DNA of 64,000 nucleotides from Cognatilysobacter xinjiangensis (GCF_014651995.1 NZ_BMXY01000004.1:1-64000), one strand, 5' to 3'. Positions 9,479-18,905 are shown, counted from the first letter of the stretch. Program-made: numbers and translations. Notes: a model not told the origin generated them from the letters alone.

Positions 9479-9504
9479 AAAAAGCCCGGCCGGAGCCGGG
9501 CTTT
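9479..9504 (-). terminator. Intrinsic terminator between the Ax21 paralogues
   Basis: The stem GCCCGGC-CGGA-GCCGGGC (9484-9501) has five A residues on its left, which is a T run on the minus strand. It ends the 9533-10108 transcript before the second paralogue begins. The stem and loop are identical to those at 8727-8744. Confidence 0.85.
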
Positions 9505-9532
9505 CGTTCAGGATCGGGAGAGAGTCGATCCG

Positions 9533-10108
9533 TCAGAACGAGATGCGGGGACCCACGAACACCTGGGTGTCGCCGTCGGCGAACTTCACTTCGCCATTGA
9601 CGCCCCAGGTCGGGTTGAACTTCACCTGCGCGCCGACGCGGCCGTAGAAGTCGCCGTCGAAGTCCTCGGTCTTCTCGTAGCCGGCGAGCGCATAGCCCTC
9701 GAGGTTCGGAGTGAACGCACCGCGCACGCCCGCCTCGACGCTGAAGCCGTCGGCGGAGTTGTCGCCCGGCAGGCCGCCGAGGTCGTAGTTCTCGTAGGCG
9801 ACGCGGGTCACGAGGTCGAGGCGCGTGTTGATCTCGCGGTTGTAGCCCACGCCCAGGCGCCAGTTCTCGAGGTCGACATCGACGCCGTCGATCGACTGCT
9901 TCGAGTAGCCGCCGAACACGTGGAAGTTCGGGGCGATCGCGCCCGAGCCGTTGAGGGCCCAGCCATCGGCATCGTTGTTGGTGCCGGTGTTCTCGAGGTC
10001 GGTGCGGACGTAGCCGCCTTCGACGTAGTTGTACGACACGCCCTCGGCCGCGGAGGCGGCGAACGGCAGGGCGGCGAGGAGCGTGAGGGCAAGCAGGGTG
10101 CGCTTCAT
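9533..10108 (-). CDS. ax21: Ax21 outer-membrane protein (paralogue 2)
   Basis: 191-aa beta-barrel protein with signal peptide MKRTLLALTLLAALPFAASA. The mature start AEGVSYNYVEGGYV is the characteristic Ax21 N-terminus of Xanthomonas and Stenotrophomonas. The strands end in KFNPTWGVNGEVKF and a terminal Phe (VGPRISF). It is more Ax21-like than its neighbour. Ax21 is an outer-membrane and vesicle protein; earlier claims that it is a secreted quorum signal were retracted. The start at 10108 is chosen because it begins the signal peptide; the 23 codons upstream are not signal-like. Confidence 0.92.
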   Translation of the reverse strand: MKRTLLALTLLAALPFAASAAEGVSYNYVEGGYVRTDLENTGTNNDADGWALNGSGAIAPNFHVFGGYSKQSIDGVDVDLENWRLGVGYNREINTRLDLVTRVAYENYDLGGLPGDNSADGFSVEAGVRGAFTPNLEGYALAGYEKTEDFDGDFYGRVGAQVKFNPTWGVNGEVKFADGDTQVFVGPRISF

Positions 10109-10315
10109 GGGGTGCCTCTTGTTATTGGTGGCCGGCCGCTGACCGGCCGGTGCAGCGAAGTATCCGCAGCGCTTCACAACGCTTCCTTAATCCTGAACTC
10201 ACCGGTTTAGGAACTTCTCAGGCGGCTTCAGGTCGACGGCCGCCTCGGCGCCCTCGCGCCTGCGCGATCGCGTTCCGGCACGGCGGGAAACCCACGATGG
10301 CGGCAGGGCCCGGCG

Positions 10316-10786
10316 CTACGGCACCGGCTTGGCGACCATCAGCCAGAAGATCGCGAGGAAGGCGAACAGCGCGGGCACGCCCAGCAGCACCCAGGCCCGG
10401 AACGCGCGCCAGTAGGCCGGCGGCAGCGGCGTGCCGGCCTCGAGCGCGGCGCGGGCGAGGTCGCGCAGGCGCATCTGCAGCCAGACCACCGGCAGCCAGC
10501 AGGCGATCGCCGCCGCATACAGCGCCAGCGACCACTTGAGCCAGCCCACGTGCAGCGGCATGCCGAGGCGATGCGCCAGCCAGATGCCGGTCAGCGGTTG
10601 CAGCACGGCGGTGGTCGCGGTGAACAGCCAGTCGGCGATCACCACCCAGCGCGTCACGCTGGCGACGACGCGCACGTCGCGGCCGAGCGTGGTGACCAGC
10701 AGGTAGAACGCGGTGCCCACGCCGGTGCCGAACAGGAACGTCGCCGACAGGATGTGCAGCGTCTTGACGAGCAGGTAATCGTTCAC
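10316..10786 (-). CDS. DUF2269-family integral membrane protein
   Basis: 156-aa protein with four hydrophobic helices. The opening NDYLLVKTLHILSATFLFGTG and the central WLFTATTAVLQPLTGIWLAH are typical of DUF2269 proteins, whose function is unknown. The best start is GTG at 10786, giving a 4-bp overlap with the stop of the upstream SDR-DoxX gene and implying translational coupling. An open frame continues far upstream only because GC-rich DNA lacks stops. Confidence 0.85.
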   Translation of the reverse strand: MNDYLLVKTLHILSATFLFGTGVGTAFYLLVTTLGRDVRVVASVTRWVVIADWLFTATTAVLQPLTGIWLAHRLGMPLHVGWLKWSLALYAAAIACWLPVVWLQMRLRDLARAALEAGTPLPPAYWRAFRAWVLLGVPALFAFLAIFWLMVAKPVP

Positions 10787-12063
10787 GGGCGGCGGTCCAG
10801 TGCATGCAGCAGTACGAGGGCGGCGAGGATCGGCAGGTTCTTGAGCACCGGGCCGAACGGATGCAGCCAGAACGCGGGCAGCGCGACGCTGATGATCGCG
10901 GTGTAGCCGAGGATCAGCGCGATCGCCGCGAGATAGACCGCGCCGCGACGGATCGGCAGCAGCATCGCGATGCCGAGCGCGAGATCCAGCGTCGCGCCCG
11001 CGTACAGCGCGAGCGTGGCCGCAGCGCCATGCAGGCCCGCGTCCGCGAGCAGCGCGTAACTGCGCTCGACCGGATACAACCCGAACGAAAGTGCCGCGGT
11101 GACGAGGAACACGATCGCCAGCGACACGCGCAGCAGGGGCGACGCCCAGCGCAGCTGCGCGTCGCGACGCGTCATCGCGCGCGTCGCCGAGAGTACGAAA
11201 GTGTTCGCCGCGCGCGGCGGGCGGCCGAGCAGGGCGGCGAGGTCGTCGGCGGGCGCGCAGTTGCCGCGCTCCAGCATCGCGATGGTTTCGGGTTCGACCA
11301 GCGAGCCGGGCAAGTGCTGCATCAGTCGCGCCGACCACCGCACCAGTGGCATCGGCACCCGCACGGCGCGCAGCGGGCCGAGCGCGAGGCCGCGGCGCAG
11401 CGTGTCGAGGTAGTCGCGCAAGCTCATGCACTCGGGGCCGACCACGGCCAGCATCCGCGGCGGTGCATCGCTTTCCAGTGCCCGCACGATCGCCTCGATC
11501 ACGTCGTCCAGATGCACCGGCGCCACCTTCTGCACGCCGCCGCCCGGCAATGCCGCGAGTGGCAGCGTCGCCAGCATCAGGAACATGCCGGCGCTCGCGC
11601 CCTGTGGTGCGAACACGACGGACGGCTGCACGACGGTGGCCTGTAACGGCAGCGACAGCAGGTGGCGGTCGGCCGCGCGCTTGGACAGGTGGTAGCGGCT
11701 CGCGGCCGCGTCGTCGGCGCCGAGCGCGGAGACCTGCACCACGCGGCGTACGCCGGCGTCGACGCAGGCATCGAACAGCGCGCGCGGCGTGGCGTCGTGC
11801 AGCGCATCGAAGGGTTGCACCGCGCTTTCGCGCAGGATGCCGACGGCATTGACCACGGCGTCGACGCCGGCGAGCCGCGGCGACCAGGCCGACCTCCGCG
11901 TGTCGCGCGCGAAATCCACCGCGACCGGTTGCAGCGTCGGCCAGCGACGCTTCGCCGCCGCCACGTCGCGCACCGCCGGCACCGGCACGTGGCCGCGCGC
12001 GAGCAACGCATCGACGACCGCGCCGCCGATGAAGCCCGTCGCTCCGGTGACGAGGATGCGCAT
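10783..12063 (-). CDS. SDR/NmrA-like oxidoreductase fused to DoxX-like membrane domain
   Basis: 426-aa fusion. Residues 1 to about 290 form an extended short-chain dehydrogenase or NAD(P)H-binding domain with the glycine motif GATGFIGGAVVDAL. It lacks a clear catalytic YxxxK and contains YHLSKRAADR instead. Residues from about 300 to the end form four membrane helices resembling DoxX_3. Such fusions occur in Proteobacteria next to DUF2269 genes. A role in quinone or thiol redox chemistry at the membrane is often guessed but not shown. The gene is coupled to the downstream DUF2269 gene by a 4-bp overlap. Confidence 0.88.
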   Translation of the reverse strand: MRILVTGATGFIGGAVVDALLARGHVPVPAVRDVAAAKRRWPTLQPVAVDFARDTRRSAWSPRLAGVDAVVNAVGILRESAVQPFDALHDATPRALFDACVDAGVRRVVQVSALGADDAAASRYHLSKRAADRHLLSLPLQATVVQPSVVFAPQGASAGMFLMLATLPLAALPGGGVQKVAPVHLDDVIEAIVRALESDAPPRMLAVVGPECMSLRDYLDTLRRGLALGPLRAVRVPMPLVRWSARLMQHLPGSLVEPETIAMLERGNCAPADDLAALLGRPPRAANTFVLSATRAMTRRDAQLRWASPLLRVSLAIVFLVTAALSFGLYPVERSYALLADAGLHGAAATLALYAGATLDLALGIAMLLPIRRGAVYLAAIALILGYTAIISVALPAFWLHPFGPVLKNLPILAALVLLHALDRRP

Positions 12064-12135
12064 GCCGATCTCCTTCGCCGCCCTGCGGCCCGCGGGCGAG
12101 ACTACGGGGCGCGCGCGATGCGCGGCGTCGAGGCG

Positions 12136-12615
12136 TCAGCCGCCGCCGGCATAGCCCTGCTGGCGCCAGGCCTCGAACACCGTCACCGCGATCGCGTTGG
12201 ACAGGTTGAGCGAGCGCACGCCGGGCCGCATGGGAAGCCGCAGGCGCTGCGACCCGGGCAGGGCGTCGAGCACGTCGTCGGGCAGGCCGCGCGTTTCCGG
12301 GCCGAACAGGAAGGCATCGCCCACGCGATAGGCCGGCGTGTCGAAGCGCACGCGACCGCGCGTGCTGAAGGCGAACACCCGCAGCCCGTCGCCATGCACG
12401 TCGCGAAGATGCGCGAGCGCGGCATCGAGATCGCGATGCACCTTCACCGTCGCGTACTCGTGGTAGTCGAGCCCGGCGCGCCTGAGCTGGCGGTCGTCCA
12501 TGTCGAAGCCCAGCGGTTCGACCAGATGCAGCCGCGCGCCGGTATTGGCGCACAGGCGGATCGCATTGCCGGTGTTGGGCGGGATTTCGGGCTGGTAGAG
12601 GACGACGTCGAACAT
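12136..12615 (-). CDS. trmL: tRNA (cytidine(34)-2'-O)-methyltransferase
   Basis: SPOUT methyltransferase that 2'-O-methylates the wobble nucleotide of tRNA-Leu isoacceptors using SAM. The 159-aa protein is the usual minimal TrmL length. Diagnostic blocks are YQPEIPPNTGNAIRLCANTG at the N-terminus, LFGPETRGLP forming the trefoil-knot SAM pocket, and MRPGVRSLNLSNAIAV near the end. It stands alone, 27 nt downstream of the SDR gene stop at 12643. Confidence 0.96.
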   Translation of the reverse strand: MFDVVLYQPEIPPNTGNAIRLCANTGARLHLVEPLGFDMDDRQLRRAGLDYHEYATVKVHRDLDAALAHLRDVHGDGLRVFAFSTRGRVRFDTPAYRVGDAFLFGPETRGLPDDVLDALPGSQRLRLPMRPGVRSLNLSNAIAVTVFEAWRQQGYAGGG

Positions 12616-12642
12616 GCGGCGATTATCGCCGCAGCCTGCGCG

Positions 12643-13347
12643 TCACCACGGCAGCGTCTCGCCCTGCCAGTCGAGGAAGCTGCCCGAGCGCGCCATGTCG
12701 AGGCCGTCGATCACGCGAAGCAGGCCCGCGACCGACTGCTGCGGCGCGAGCGGCGCCTGCGCGCCGCCCATGTCGGTCTGCACCCAGCCCGGATGCAGCG
12801 AGACCACCGCGATGCGGCGATCGGCCAGCGCCGCGGCCAGCAGGCGCGTGACCATGTTCAGCGCGGCCTTGCCGATCGCGTAGGTCGGCGTGCCGAAGCG
12901 CGTGGTGTTGGCGATCGAGCCCAGCTGCGAGGTCATGTTCGCGACCTTCGCGCCGTCGGCCAGGCGCGGCTCGATGGCCTGCGCGAGCAGGAACGGGCCC
13001 ATCGCATTGGTGCGGAAGCTGTCCTCGAGGTTCGCCGCCGGCACGTGGCCGAAGCGCTCGCCCGAATGCAGCAGGCCGGCGTTGTTGATCAAAAGGTGCA
13101 GCGGCTCGTCGCCCAGGACCAGCGGCAGCTCGCGCGCGACTTCCGCCTCGGCCTTCGGGTCCATCACGTCCAGGGGGAACACGTGCAGCCGGCCCGGGTG
13201 CTCGGCGACGAGGCGGTTGAGGTCGTGCGCCTGCGCGGGGTGGCGCGCGGTGGCGATCACGTGGTCGCCGCGGGCGAGCAACTGGCGGACGTATTCCAGG
13301 CCGATGCCGCGGTTGGCACCGGTGATCAGCACGTTTCGACGGGACAT
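12643..13347 (-). CDS. SDR-family oxidoreductase
   Basis: Classical short-chain dehydrogenase of 234 aa. The NAD(P) motif TGANRGIGLEYVRQLL lies at residues 9-24, followed by NNAG, the active-site Tyr and Lys in YAIGKAALN, and the C-terminal HPGWVQTDMGG. It is closest in outline to the carbonyl-reductase-like (CsgA type) subgroup. The substrate is unknown. It lies upstream of trmL on the same strand, with a 27-nt gap. Confidence 0.88.
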   Translation of the reverse strand: MSRRNVLITGANRGIGLEYVRQLLARGDHVIATARHPAQAHDLNRLVAEHPGRLHVFPLDVMDPKAEAEVARELPLVLGDEPLHLLINNAGLLHSGERFGHVPAANLEDSFRTNAMGPFLLAQAIEPRLADGAKVANMTSQLGSIANTTRFGTPTYAIGKAALNMVTRLLAAALADRRIAVVSLHPGWVQTDMGGAQAPLAPQQSVAGLLRVIDGLDMARSGSFLDWQGETLPW

Positions 13348-13500
13348 GGCGGGCTCCGGGCGACGGTCGCGCGAGTGTAGGCGCGGGCGTGCATGAGCGC
13401 GTTCATGCGCGGGCCGGTACTTGTGGCCCGGTCCGCTTCGCCTGCCGCTGGGCTAGCATCCGGCGGTTGCCGGCGGGGGCCGGCCCTACCGGAGTTCCGC

Positions 13501-16374
13501 ATGTCCCAGTCCCTGTCGCGCCGTCCGCGCGCCGCCCTGCTCGCGCTCGCCGTGGCCGCCGCCATTGCCGGCGTGGCCGCGCCCGTCGCCGCCGCCCCGG
13601 CCCGCAGCGCGCCCGCCGCGACCGTCGACATCCCCTACGAGGAATTCACCCTGCCCAACGGCCTGCGCGTGATCGTGCATACCGACCGCAAGGCGCCGAT
13701 CGTGGCGGTGAACCTGTGGTACCACGTGGGCAGCAAGAACGAATCGCCGGGCCGCACCGGCTTCGCGCACCTGTTCGAGCACCTGATGTTCAACGGCTCG
13801 GAGAACCATCGCGACGAGTTCTTCGGCCCGTTCGAGATGGTGGGCGCGACCGACCAGAACGGCACCACCAATTCCGACCGCACCAACTACTTCCAGAACG
13901 TGCCCACCACCGCGCTCGACACCGCACTGTGGATGGAGTCCGACCGCATGGGCCACCTGCTCGGCGCGATCGACCAGAAGACGCTCGACGAGCAGCGCGG
14001 CGTGGTGCAGAACGAGAAGCGCCAGGGCGAGAACCAGCCCTACGGCCGCCGCATCATCAGCAAGCTGATGGAGGCGATCTATCCGCAGGGCCATCCGTAC
14101 AGCTGGTCGACGATCGGCTCGATGGCCGACCTCGACGCCGCCACGCTCGACGACGTCAAGACCTGGTTCAAGAGCTGGTACGGCCCCAACAACGCCGTGC
14201 TGGTGCTGGCCGGCGACATCGACGTGGCCACCGCGAAGCAGAAGGTCACGCGCTACTTCGGCGACATCCCGGCCAGCGCCACGCTGCCGGACATGCAGAC
14301 CAACATCCCCAAGCGCACCCAGGACACCCGCGAGACGATCCCGGATCGCGTGCCGCAGGTGCGCATCTACCGCGCCTGGCCGGTGGCCGAGACGGGCACG
14401 CGCGACTCCACGCTGCTCGCGATGTTCAGCCAGATCCTCGGCGGCAGCGCGACCTCGCGCCTGGACACGCGCCTGGTCTACGGCGACAAGCTGGTCGACA
14501 ACACCGGCACGGCGCTGTGGAGCCAGGAGATCTCCGGCACCTTCATGATCACCGCCGACGTCAAGCAGGGCGTGGAGCCCGCGAAGGTCGAGGCGGTCAT
14601 TGACGAGGAGCTCAAGCGCCTGGTCAACGAAGGCCCGACGCAGGCTGAACTCGAGCAGGCCAAGACCGCGATCCGCGCCGACTTCGTGCGCGGCATCGAG
14701 CGCATCGGCGGCTTCGGCGGCAAGTCCGACGCGCTGGCCGAATGCACCGTCTACACCGGCAAGCCGGACTGCTTCAAGGAAGACCTCGCCGTGCTGATGG
14801 CGGCCACGCCCGAGCAGGTGCGCGACATCGGCCGCAAGTGGCTCGGCGTCGGCTCGCACACGCTGCTGGTCGAGCCCAGCGAGACGCCGGCCTCGTCGAT
14901 CCCCGAGCGCGTGGTCGCCGCACCGGCCAAGGCGCCGGCCCCGCTGCCCAAGCCCGATCCGAAGTTCAAGACGGTCAAGACCGACGTCGACCGCGGCACC
15001 GGCGTGCCGATGCCGTCGTCGTTCCCGGAACTCCAGTTCCCGCAGCCGGCGATGGCCACGCTGTCGAACGGCATGACCGTCGCACTGGTCGAGCGCCATG
15101 AAGTGCCGGTGGTGCAGCTGTCCATGGAGTTCCCGGGCGGCTACACCGCGGACCTCGGCAAGAAGCTCGGCACCGCCAGTTTCACCATGAGCATGCTCGA
15201 CGAGGGCGCAGGCGACCTGGGCGCGCTGCAGCTCAAGGCGCGCAGCGAGGCGCTGGGCGCGCAGATCGGCGCCGGCGCGGGCCTCGACCAGGCCACCGTC
15301 GGCCTGTCGGCGCTGAAGGACAAGCTGCCCGAGTCGCTGGACCTGTTCGCCGACGTCGTGCGTCGCCCGCGTTTCGACGCCGCCGAGATGGAACGCGTGC
15401 GCGCGCAGTGGCTGGCCGGCATCAAGCAGGAGAAGGCGCGTCCGCAGACCGCCGCGCTGCGCGTGCTGCCGCCGCTGCTCTACGGCAACGGCCATCCGTA
15501 TGCGATCCCGTTCACCGGCACCGGCACCGAGGACTCGATCAAGTCGCTGACCCGCGACGACCTGGTCAACTTCCACGCCAACTGGCTGCAGCCGTCGAGC
15601 GCGCGCATCGTCATCGTCGGCGACACCACGCTCGCGCAGATCCTGCCCGAGCTGGAGAAGCGCTTCGGCGACTGGAAGACCCCCGCCAACGCGCCGAAGC
15701 TGCCGACGGTCCCGACCGTCGCCAAGCCGGCCGCCGGCCGCGTCTACCTGGTCAACCAGCCGGGCGCGATCCAGAGCAACGTCTACGTCGCCGGCCTGGT
15801 GCCGCCGACCGCCGACGCCGGCACGATCGACTTCGACTTCGCCAACGGCGTGCTCGGCGGCGAGTTCTCCTCGCGCCTGAACATGAACCTGCGCGAGGAC
15901 AAGCACTGGGCCTACGGCTCCTACAGCGGCGCGAGCAACACGCTCGGCCAGCGCCCGTGGATCGCCTCGGCCGCCGTGCAGAGCGACAAGACCGTCGAGT
16001 CGATCAAGGAGCTGCGCCGCGAGGTCACCGAGTTCGCGAGCGGTACGAAGCCGGCGACGGCGAAGGAGGTCGAGAAGATCCGCGCGACCAACACGCTCAG
16101 CCTGCCGGGCGCGTACGAGACCGGTTCGGCCGTGCTCTCGCAGGTGGCGTCGAACCTGCGCTACGGCCGTCCGATGGACTACGTGGTGCGCTTCGCCGAG
16201 CGCAACCGCGAGATGACGCCGGCGATGGTCACCGAGGCCGCCAAGCGCATCGACCCGAACGCGCTGACCTGGGTGGTCGTGGGCGACCTGCCGAAGATCG
16301 AGTCCGGCGTGCGCGAGCTCGGCCTCGGCGAGGTCAAGGTGGTCGACGCGGACGGCAAGCCGGTCGCGAAGTAA
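13501..16374 (+). CDS. Secreted M16 zinc metallopeptidase (two-domain)
   Basis: 957-aa pitrilysin-family protease with a signal peptide (MSQSLSRRPRAALLALAVAAA...AAPVAAAPA). The first half carries the inverted zinc motif HLFEH within TGFAHLFEHLMFNGS, and a downstream acidic ligand region with RGVVQNEKRQGEN. The second half is the inactive partner domain that closes the catalytic chamber. A periplasmic role in degrading peptides is expected. ATG 13501 is preferred to the in-frame ATG at 13393 because it directly begins the signal peptide. A second M16 peptidase is encoded at 25204-27966. Confidence 0.92.
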   Translation: MSQSLSRRPRAALLALAVAAAIAGVAAPVAAAPARSAPAATVDIPYEEFTLPNGLRVIVHTDRKAPIVAVNLWYHVGSKNESPGRTGFAHLFEHLMFNGSENHRDEFFGPFEMVGATDQNGTTNSDRTNYFQNVPTTALDTALWMESDRMGHLLGAIDQKTLDEQRGVVQNEKRQGENQPYGRRIISKLMEAIYPQGHPYSWSTIGSMADLDAATLDDVKTWFKSWYGPNNAVLVLAGDIDVATAKQKVTRYFGDIPASATLPDMQTNIPKRTQDTRETIPDRVPQVRIYRAWPVAETGTRDSTLLAMFSQILGGSATSRLDTRLVYGDKLVDNTGTALWSQEISGTFMITADVKQGVEPAKVEAVIDEELKRLVNEGPTQAELEQAKTAIRADFVRGIERIGGFGGKSDALAECTVYTGKPDCFKEDLAVLMAATPEQVRDIGRKWLGVGSHTLLVEPSETPASSIPERVVAAPAKAPAPLPKPDPKFKTVKTDVDRGTGVPMPSSFPELQFPQPAMATLSNGMTVALVERHEVPVVQLSMEFPGGYTADLGKKLGTASFTMSMLDEGAGDLGALQLKARSEALGAQIGAGAGLDQATVGLSALKDKLPESLDLFADVVRRPRFDAAEMERVRAQWLAGIKQEKARPQTAALRVLPPLLYGNGHPYAIPFTGTGTEDSIKSLTRDDLVNFHANWLQPSSARIVIVGDTTLAQILPELEKRFGDWKTPANAPKLPTVPTVAKPAAGRVYLVNQPGAIQSNVYVAGLVPPTADAGTIDFDFANGVLGGEFSSRLNMNLREDKHWAYGSYSGASNTLGQRPWIASAAVQSDKTVESIKELRREVTEFASGTKPATAKEVEKIRATNTLSLPGAYETGSAVLSQVASNLRYGRPMDYVVRFAERNREMTPAMVTEAAKRIDPNALTWVVVGDLPKIESGVRELGLGEVKVVDADGKPVAK

Positions 16375-16443
16375 GCGGCCGGGCTTTGCGATGGCGACGC
16401 GCGGGGCGACAATCCCGCGCGTCGTCGTTTCCGGACCCTGCCG

Positions 16444-16761
16444 ATGATCCGCATCACCGCCATCGCCGCCCTCTGCCTGCTCGCCGGCGCCTGCACCTGG
16501 GTGCCCATGGAGACCGGCGCCGCCAGCGTGCGCGTGCTCGCGGCCGGCGCGTCCACCGCGGGCTGCACCAAGCTCGGCGAGATCGAGGGCAACGTCACCG
16601 ACCGCGTCGCGCTCTACGAGCGCAACCCGCTGCGCGTGCAGGAGGAGCTGGAAACCATGGCCCGCAACGAGGCAGTGAGCCTGGGCGCCAACACCGTGCT
16701 GCCGCTGGAGCCGCCCCGCGACGGCCGCCAGCGCTACTCGGCCTGGCGCTGCCCGGGCTGA
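16444..16761 (+). CDS. DUF4156 lipoprotein
   Basis: Small lipoprotein of 105 aa with signal MIRITAIAALCLLAGAC (lipobox LAGAC). The short domain begins VRVL and contains CTKLGEIEG and ARNEAVSLGANTVLPL, typical of DUF4156/RcsF-like envelope lipoproteins. The invariant Cys residues (one after STAG, one near the C-terminus in AWRCPG) may form a disulfide. The function is unknown. Confidence 0.85.
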   Translation: MIRITAIAALCLLAGACTWVPMETGAASVRVLAAGASTAGCTKLGEIEGNVTDRVALYERNPLRVQEELETMARNEAVSLGANTVLPLEPPRDGRQRYSAWRCPG

Positions 16762-16871
16762 ATCGCCGCCTGAACGGGGTTTCCTGAACCGTGCGCCCCC
16801 GTACGCGGGTGTGCGCCGTACTGCCCCGCGCGTTAAGCTTGTGTGTTCCGGTCGCCCACGAGCTGTCGCCC

Positions 16872-17888
16872 ATGCTGTTCCAACACGTCGCCATCGCCGG
16901 CCTCGCGCACATCGACGCGCCGCGCCGCCTCACGACGGACGAAATCAACGCAAGGCTGCGACCCACGCTGGATCGCCTCGGTATCCGTACCGACGTGATC
17001 AAGGACATCGCCGGCGTGAACGAGCGTCGCCTGTGGGACGGCCCGATGCTGGCCTCCGACGCCGCCACCCTCGCCGCCGTCAAGGCGCTGGGCGATGCCG
17101 GGATCGAGCCCGGCCGCGTCGGCCTGCTGGTCAACACCTCCGTCAGCCGCGATTACCTCGAGCCGTCGACGGCCTCGATCGTCTCCGGCAACCTGGGCCT
17201 GCCGGACACCTGCCAGAACTTCGACGTCGCGAACGCGTGCCTCGCCTTCATCAACGGCATGGACATCGCGGCGCGCATGATCGAGCGCGGCGAGATCGAA
17301 TATGCGCTGGTGGTCGACGGCGAGACCGCCGACCTCGCCTATGAGAAGACGCTCGAGCGCCTGACCCATGCCGACGTCACCGAGGAAGCCTTCCGCAACG
17401 AGCTCGCCACGCTGACGCTGGGCTCCGGCGCCGCCGCGATGGTGATGGCCCGTGCCGAGCTCGCGCCGGGCGCGCCGCGCTACCGGGGCGGCGTAACGCG
17501 CGCGGCCACGGAGTGGAACAAGCTCTGCCGCGGCAACCTCGACGGCATGGTCACCGACACCCGCCAGTTGCTGATCGAAGGCGTCAAGCTCGCGCAGAAG
17601 ACCTTCCAAGTCGCGCGCCAGAAGCTCGGCTGGGTCGCCGAGGAACTCGACGAGTTCGTCGTGCACCAGGTGAGCAAGGTGCACACCGCCGCCTTCACCA
17701 AGGCGATGGGCATCGACCCGAAGAAGGTCCTGACCATCTTCGGCGAGCACGGCAACATCGGCCCGGCCTCGGTGCCGATCGTGCTCTCCAAGCTCCGCGA
17801 GATGGGCCGCCTGAAGAAGGGCGACCGCGTCGCGCTGCTCGGCATCGGCTCGGGCCTGAACTGCTCGATGGCGGAAGTGGTCTGGTAA
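16872..17888 (+). CDS. oleA: OleA, acyl-CoA condensing thiolase (3-oxoacyl-ACP synthase III family)
   Basis: First enzyme of long-chain olefin synthesis: it condenses two fatty acyl-CoAs head-to-head to a 2-alkyl-3-ketoacid. The 338-aa protein has the KAS-III fold. Catalytic Cys123 lies in VANACLAFING and Glu97 in YLEPST; both are offset by exactly 20 from the C143/E117 numbering used for the Xanthomonas campestris enzyme. The His in VVHQVSKVH and Asn in EHGNIGPAS complete the active site. The start at 16872 gives the family length; the ATG at 16791 would add a non-conserved extension. It is followed by oleB, oleC and oleD on the same strand. Confidence 0.96.
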   Translation: MLFQHVAIAGLAHIDAPRRLTTDEINARLRPTLDRLGIRTDVIKDIAGVNERRLWDGPMLASDAATLAAVKALGDAGIEPGRVGLLVNTSVSRDYLEPSTASIVSGNLGLPDTCQNFDVANACLAFINGMDIAARMIERGEIEYALVVDGETADLAYEKTLERLTHADVTEEAFRNELATLTLGSGAAAMVMARAELAPGAPRYRGGVTRAATEWNKLCRGNLDGMVTDTRQLLIEGVKLAQKTFQVARQKLGWVAEELDEFVVHQVSKVHTAAFTKAMGIDPKKVLTIFGEHGNIGPASVPIVLSKLREMGRLKKGDRVALLGIGSGLNCSMAEVVW

Positions 17889-17917
17889 TCCGCCCGACAC
17901 CTTGATCGCGACACCAC

Positions 17918-17936
17918 CGGCCGCCTCGTGCGGCCG
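17918..17936 (+). other. Intercistronic hairpin between oleA and oleB
   Basis: The perfect inverted repeat CGGCCGC-CTCGT-GCGGCCG lies in the 72-bp oleA-oleB gap. It is followed by only a short T stretch (GTGTGCTTTC), so it may be an attenuator or an mRNA processing or stability element rather than a terminator. Confidence 0.4.
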
Positions 17937-17960
17937 TGTGCTTTCAGGCCCCCGAACACC

Positions 17961-18905
17961 ATGACCGCCACGGCTTCCTTCCCCGACTACCCGTTCACGC
18001 CGCAACGCTTCGAGGTGCGGCCGGGTATCTCGATGTCCTACCTCGACGAGGGCCCGCGCGAAGGCGAGGTGGTGGTGATGGTCCACGGCAATCCGTCGTG
18101 GAGCTACTACTGGCGCCACCTCGTGCTCGGCCTGCGCGACCGCTACCGCTGCATCGTGCCGGACCACGTCGGCATGGGGCTGTCGGACAAGCCGGACGAC
18201 GGCGGCGGCGTCCGGCCGGCGCGTACGCCGTCGACCGATCCGGCGCATTACGACTACACGCTGCAGTCGCGCGTCGACGACCTCACCGCGCTGCTCGCGC
18301 ATGCAGGCGTCACCGGCGACGTAACGCTCGCGGTGCACGACTGGGGCGGCATGATCGGTTTCGGCTGGGCGCTGTCGCACATGCCACAGGTCAAGCGCCT
18401 GGTGATCCTCAACACCGCCGCGTTCCCGCTGCCGGCTGCGAAGCCGATGCCTTGGCGGCTCTCGGTGGGGCGCGACTCGACGCTCGGCGCCTGGGCGATC
18501 CGTCGCTTCAACCTGTTCGCGCGCGGCGCCTCGCGCCTGGGCGTGTCGCGGCCGATGCCGCGCGCGGCGCGCGATGCCTTCGACGCGCCGTACCACGGTT
18601 GGGCGAACGCGATCTCGACCATCCGCTTCATGCAGGACATTCCGCTCGCGCCCGGCGACCGCGCGTGGCCGCTGCTGGAACGCGTCGGCAACGCGCTGCC
18701 CTCGTTCGCCGATCGCCCCGCCTTCATCGGCTGGGGCCTGCGCGACTTCGTGTTCGACAGGCACTTCCTCGACGGCTTCCGCCGCGCGTTGCCGAACGCG
18801 GAAGTGCACGCGTTCGAGGACGCGAACCATTACGTGCTGGCCGACAAGCACGAGGTGCTGGTGCCCGCCATCCGCCGCTTCCTCGACACCCATCCGCTGG
18901 CCTGA
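17961..18905 (+). CDS. oleB: OleB, beta-lactone decarboxylase (alpha/beta hydrolase)
   Basis: Last chemical step of the Ole pathway: it decarboxylates the beta-lactone made by OleC to a cis-olefin. The 314-aa alpha/beta hydrolase belongs to the haloalkane-dehalogenase-like group. The nucleophile is Asp127 in AVHDWGGMIGFG, the oxyanion region is HGNPSWSYYWRHL, and the catalytic His lies in EDANHYVLADK. In many organisms OleB is fused to OleC; here they are separate genes 9 bp apart, as in Xanthomonas. Confidence 0.95.
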   Translation: MTATASFPDYPFTPQRFEVRPGISMSYLDEGPREGEVVVMVHGNPSWSYYWRHLVLGLRDRYRCIVPDHVGMGLSDKPDDGGGVRPARTPSTDPAHYDYTLQSRVDDLTALLAHAGVTGDVTLAVHDWGGMIGFGWALSHMPQVKRLVILNTAAFPLPAAKPMPWRLSVGRDSTLGAWAIRRFNLFARGASRLGVSRPMPRAARDAFDAPYHGWANAISTIRFMQDIPLAPGDRAWPLLERVGNALPSFADRPAFIGWGLRDFVFDRHFLDGFRRALPNAEVHAFEDANHYVLADKHEVLVPAIRRFLDTHPLA

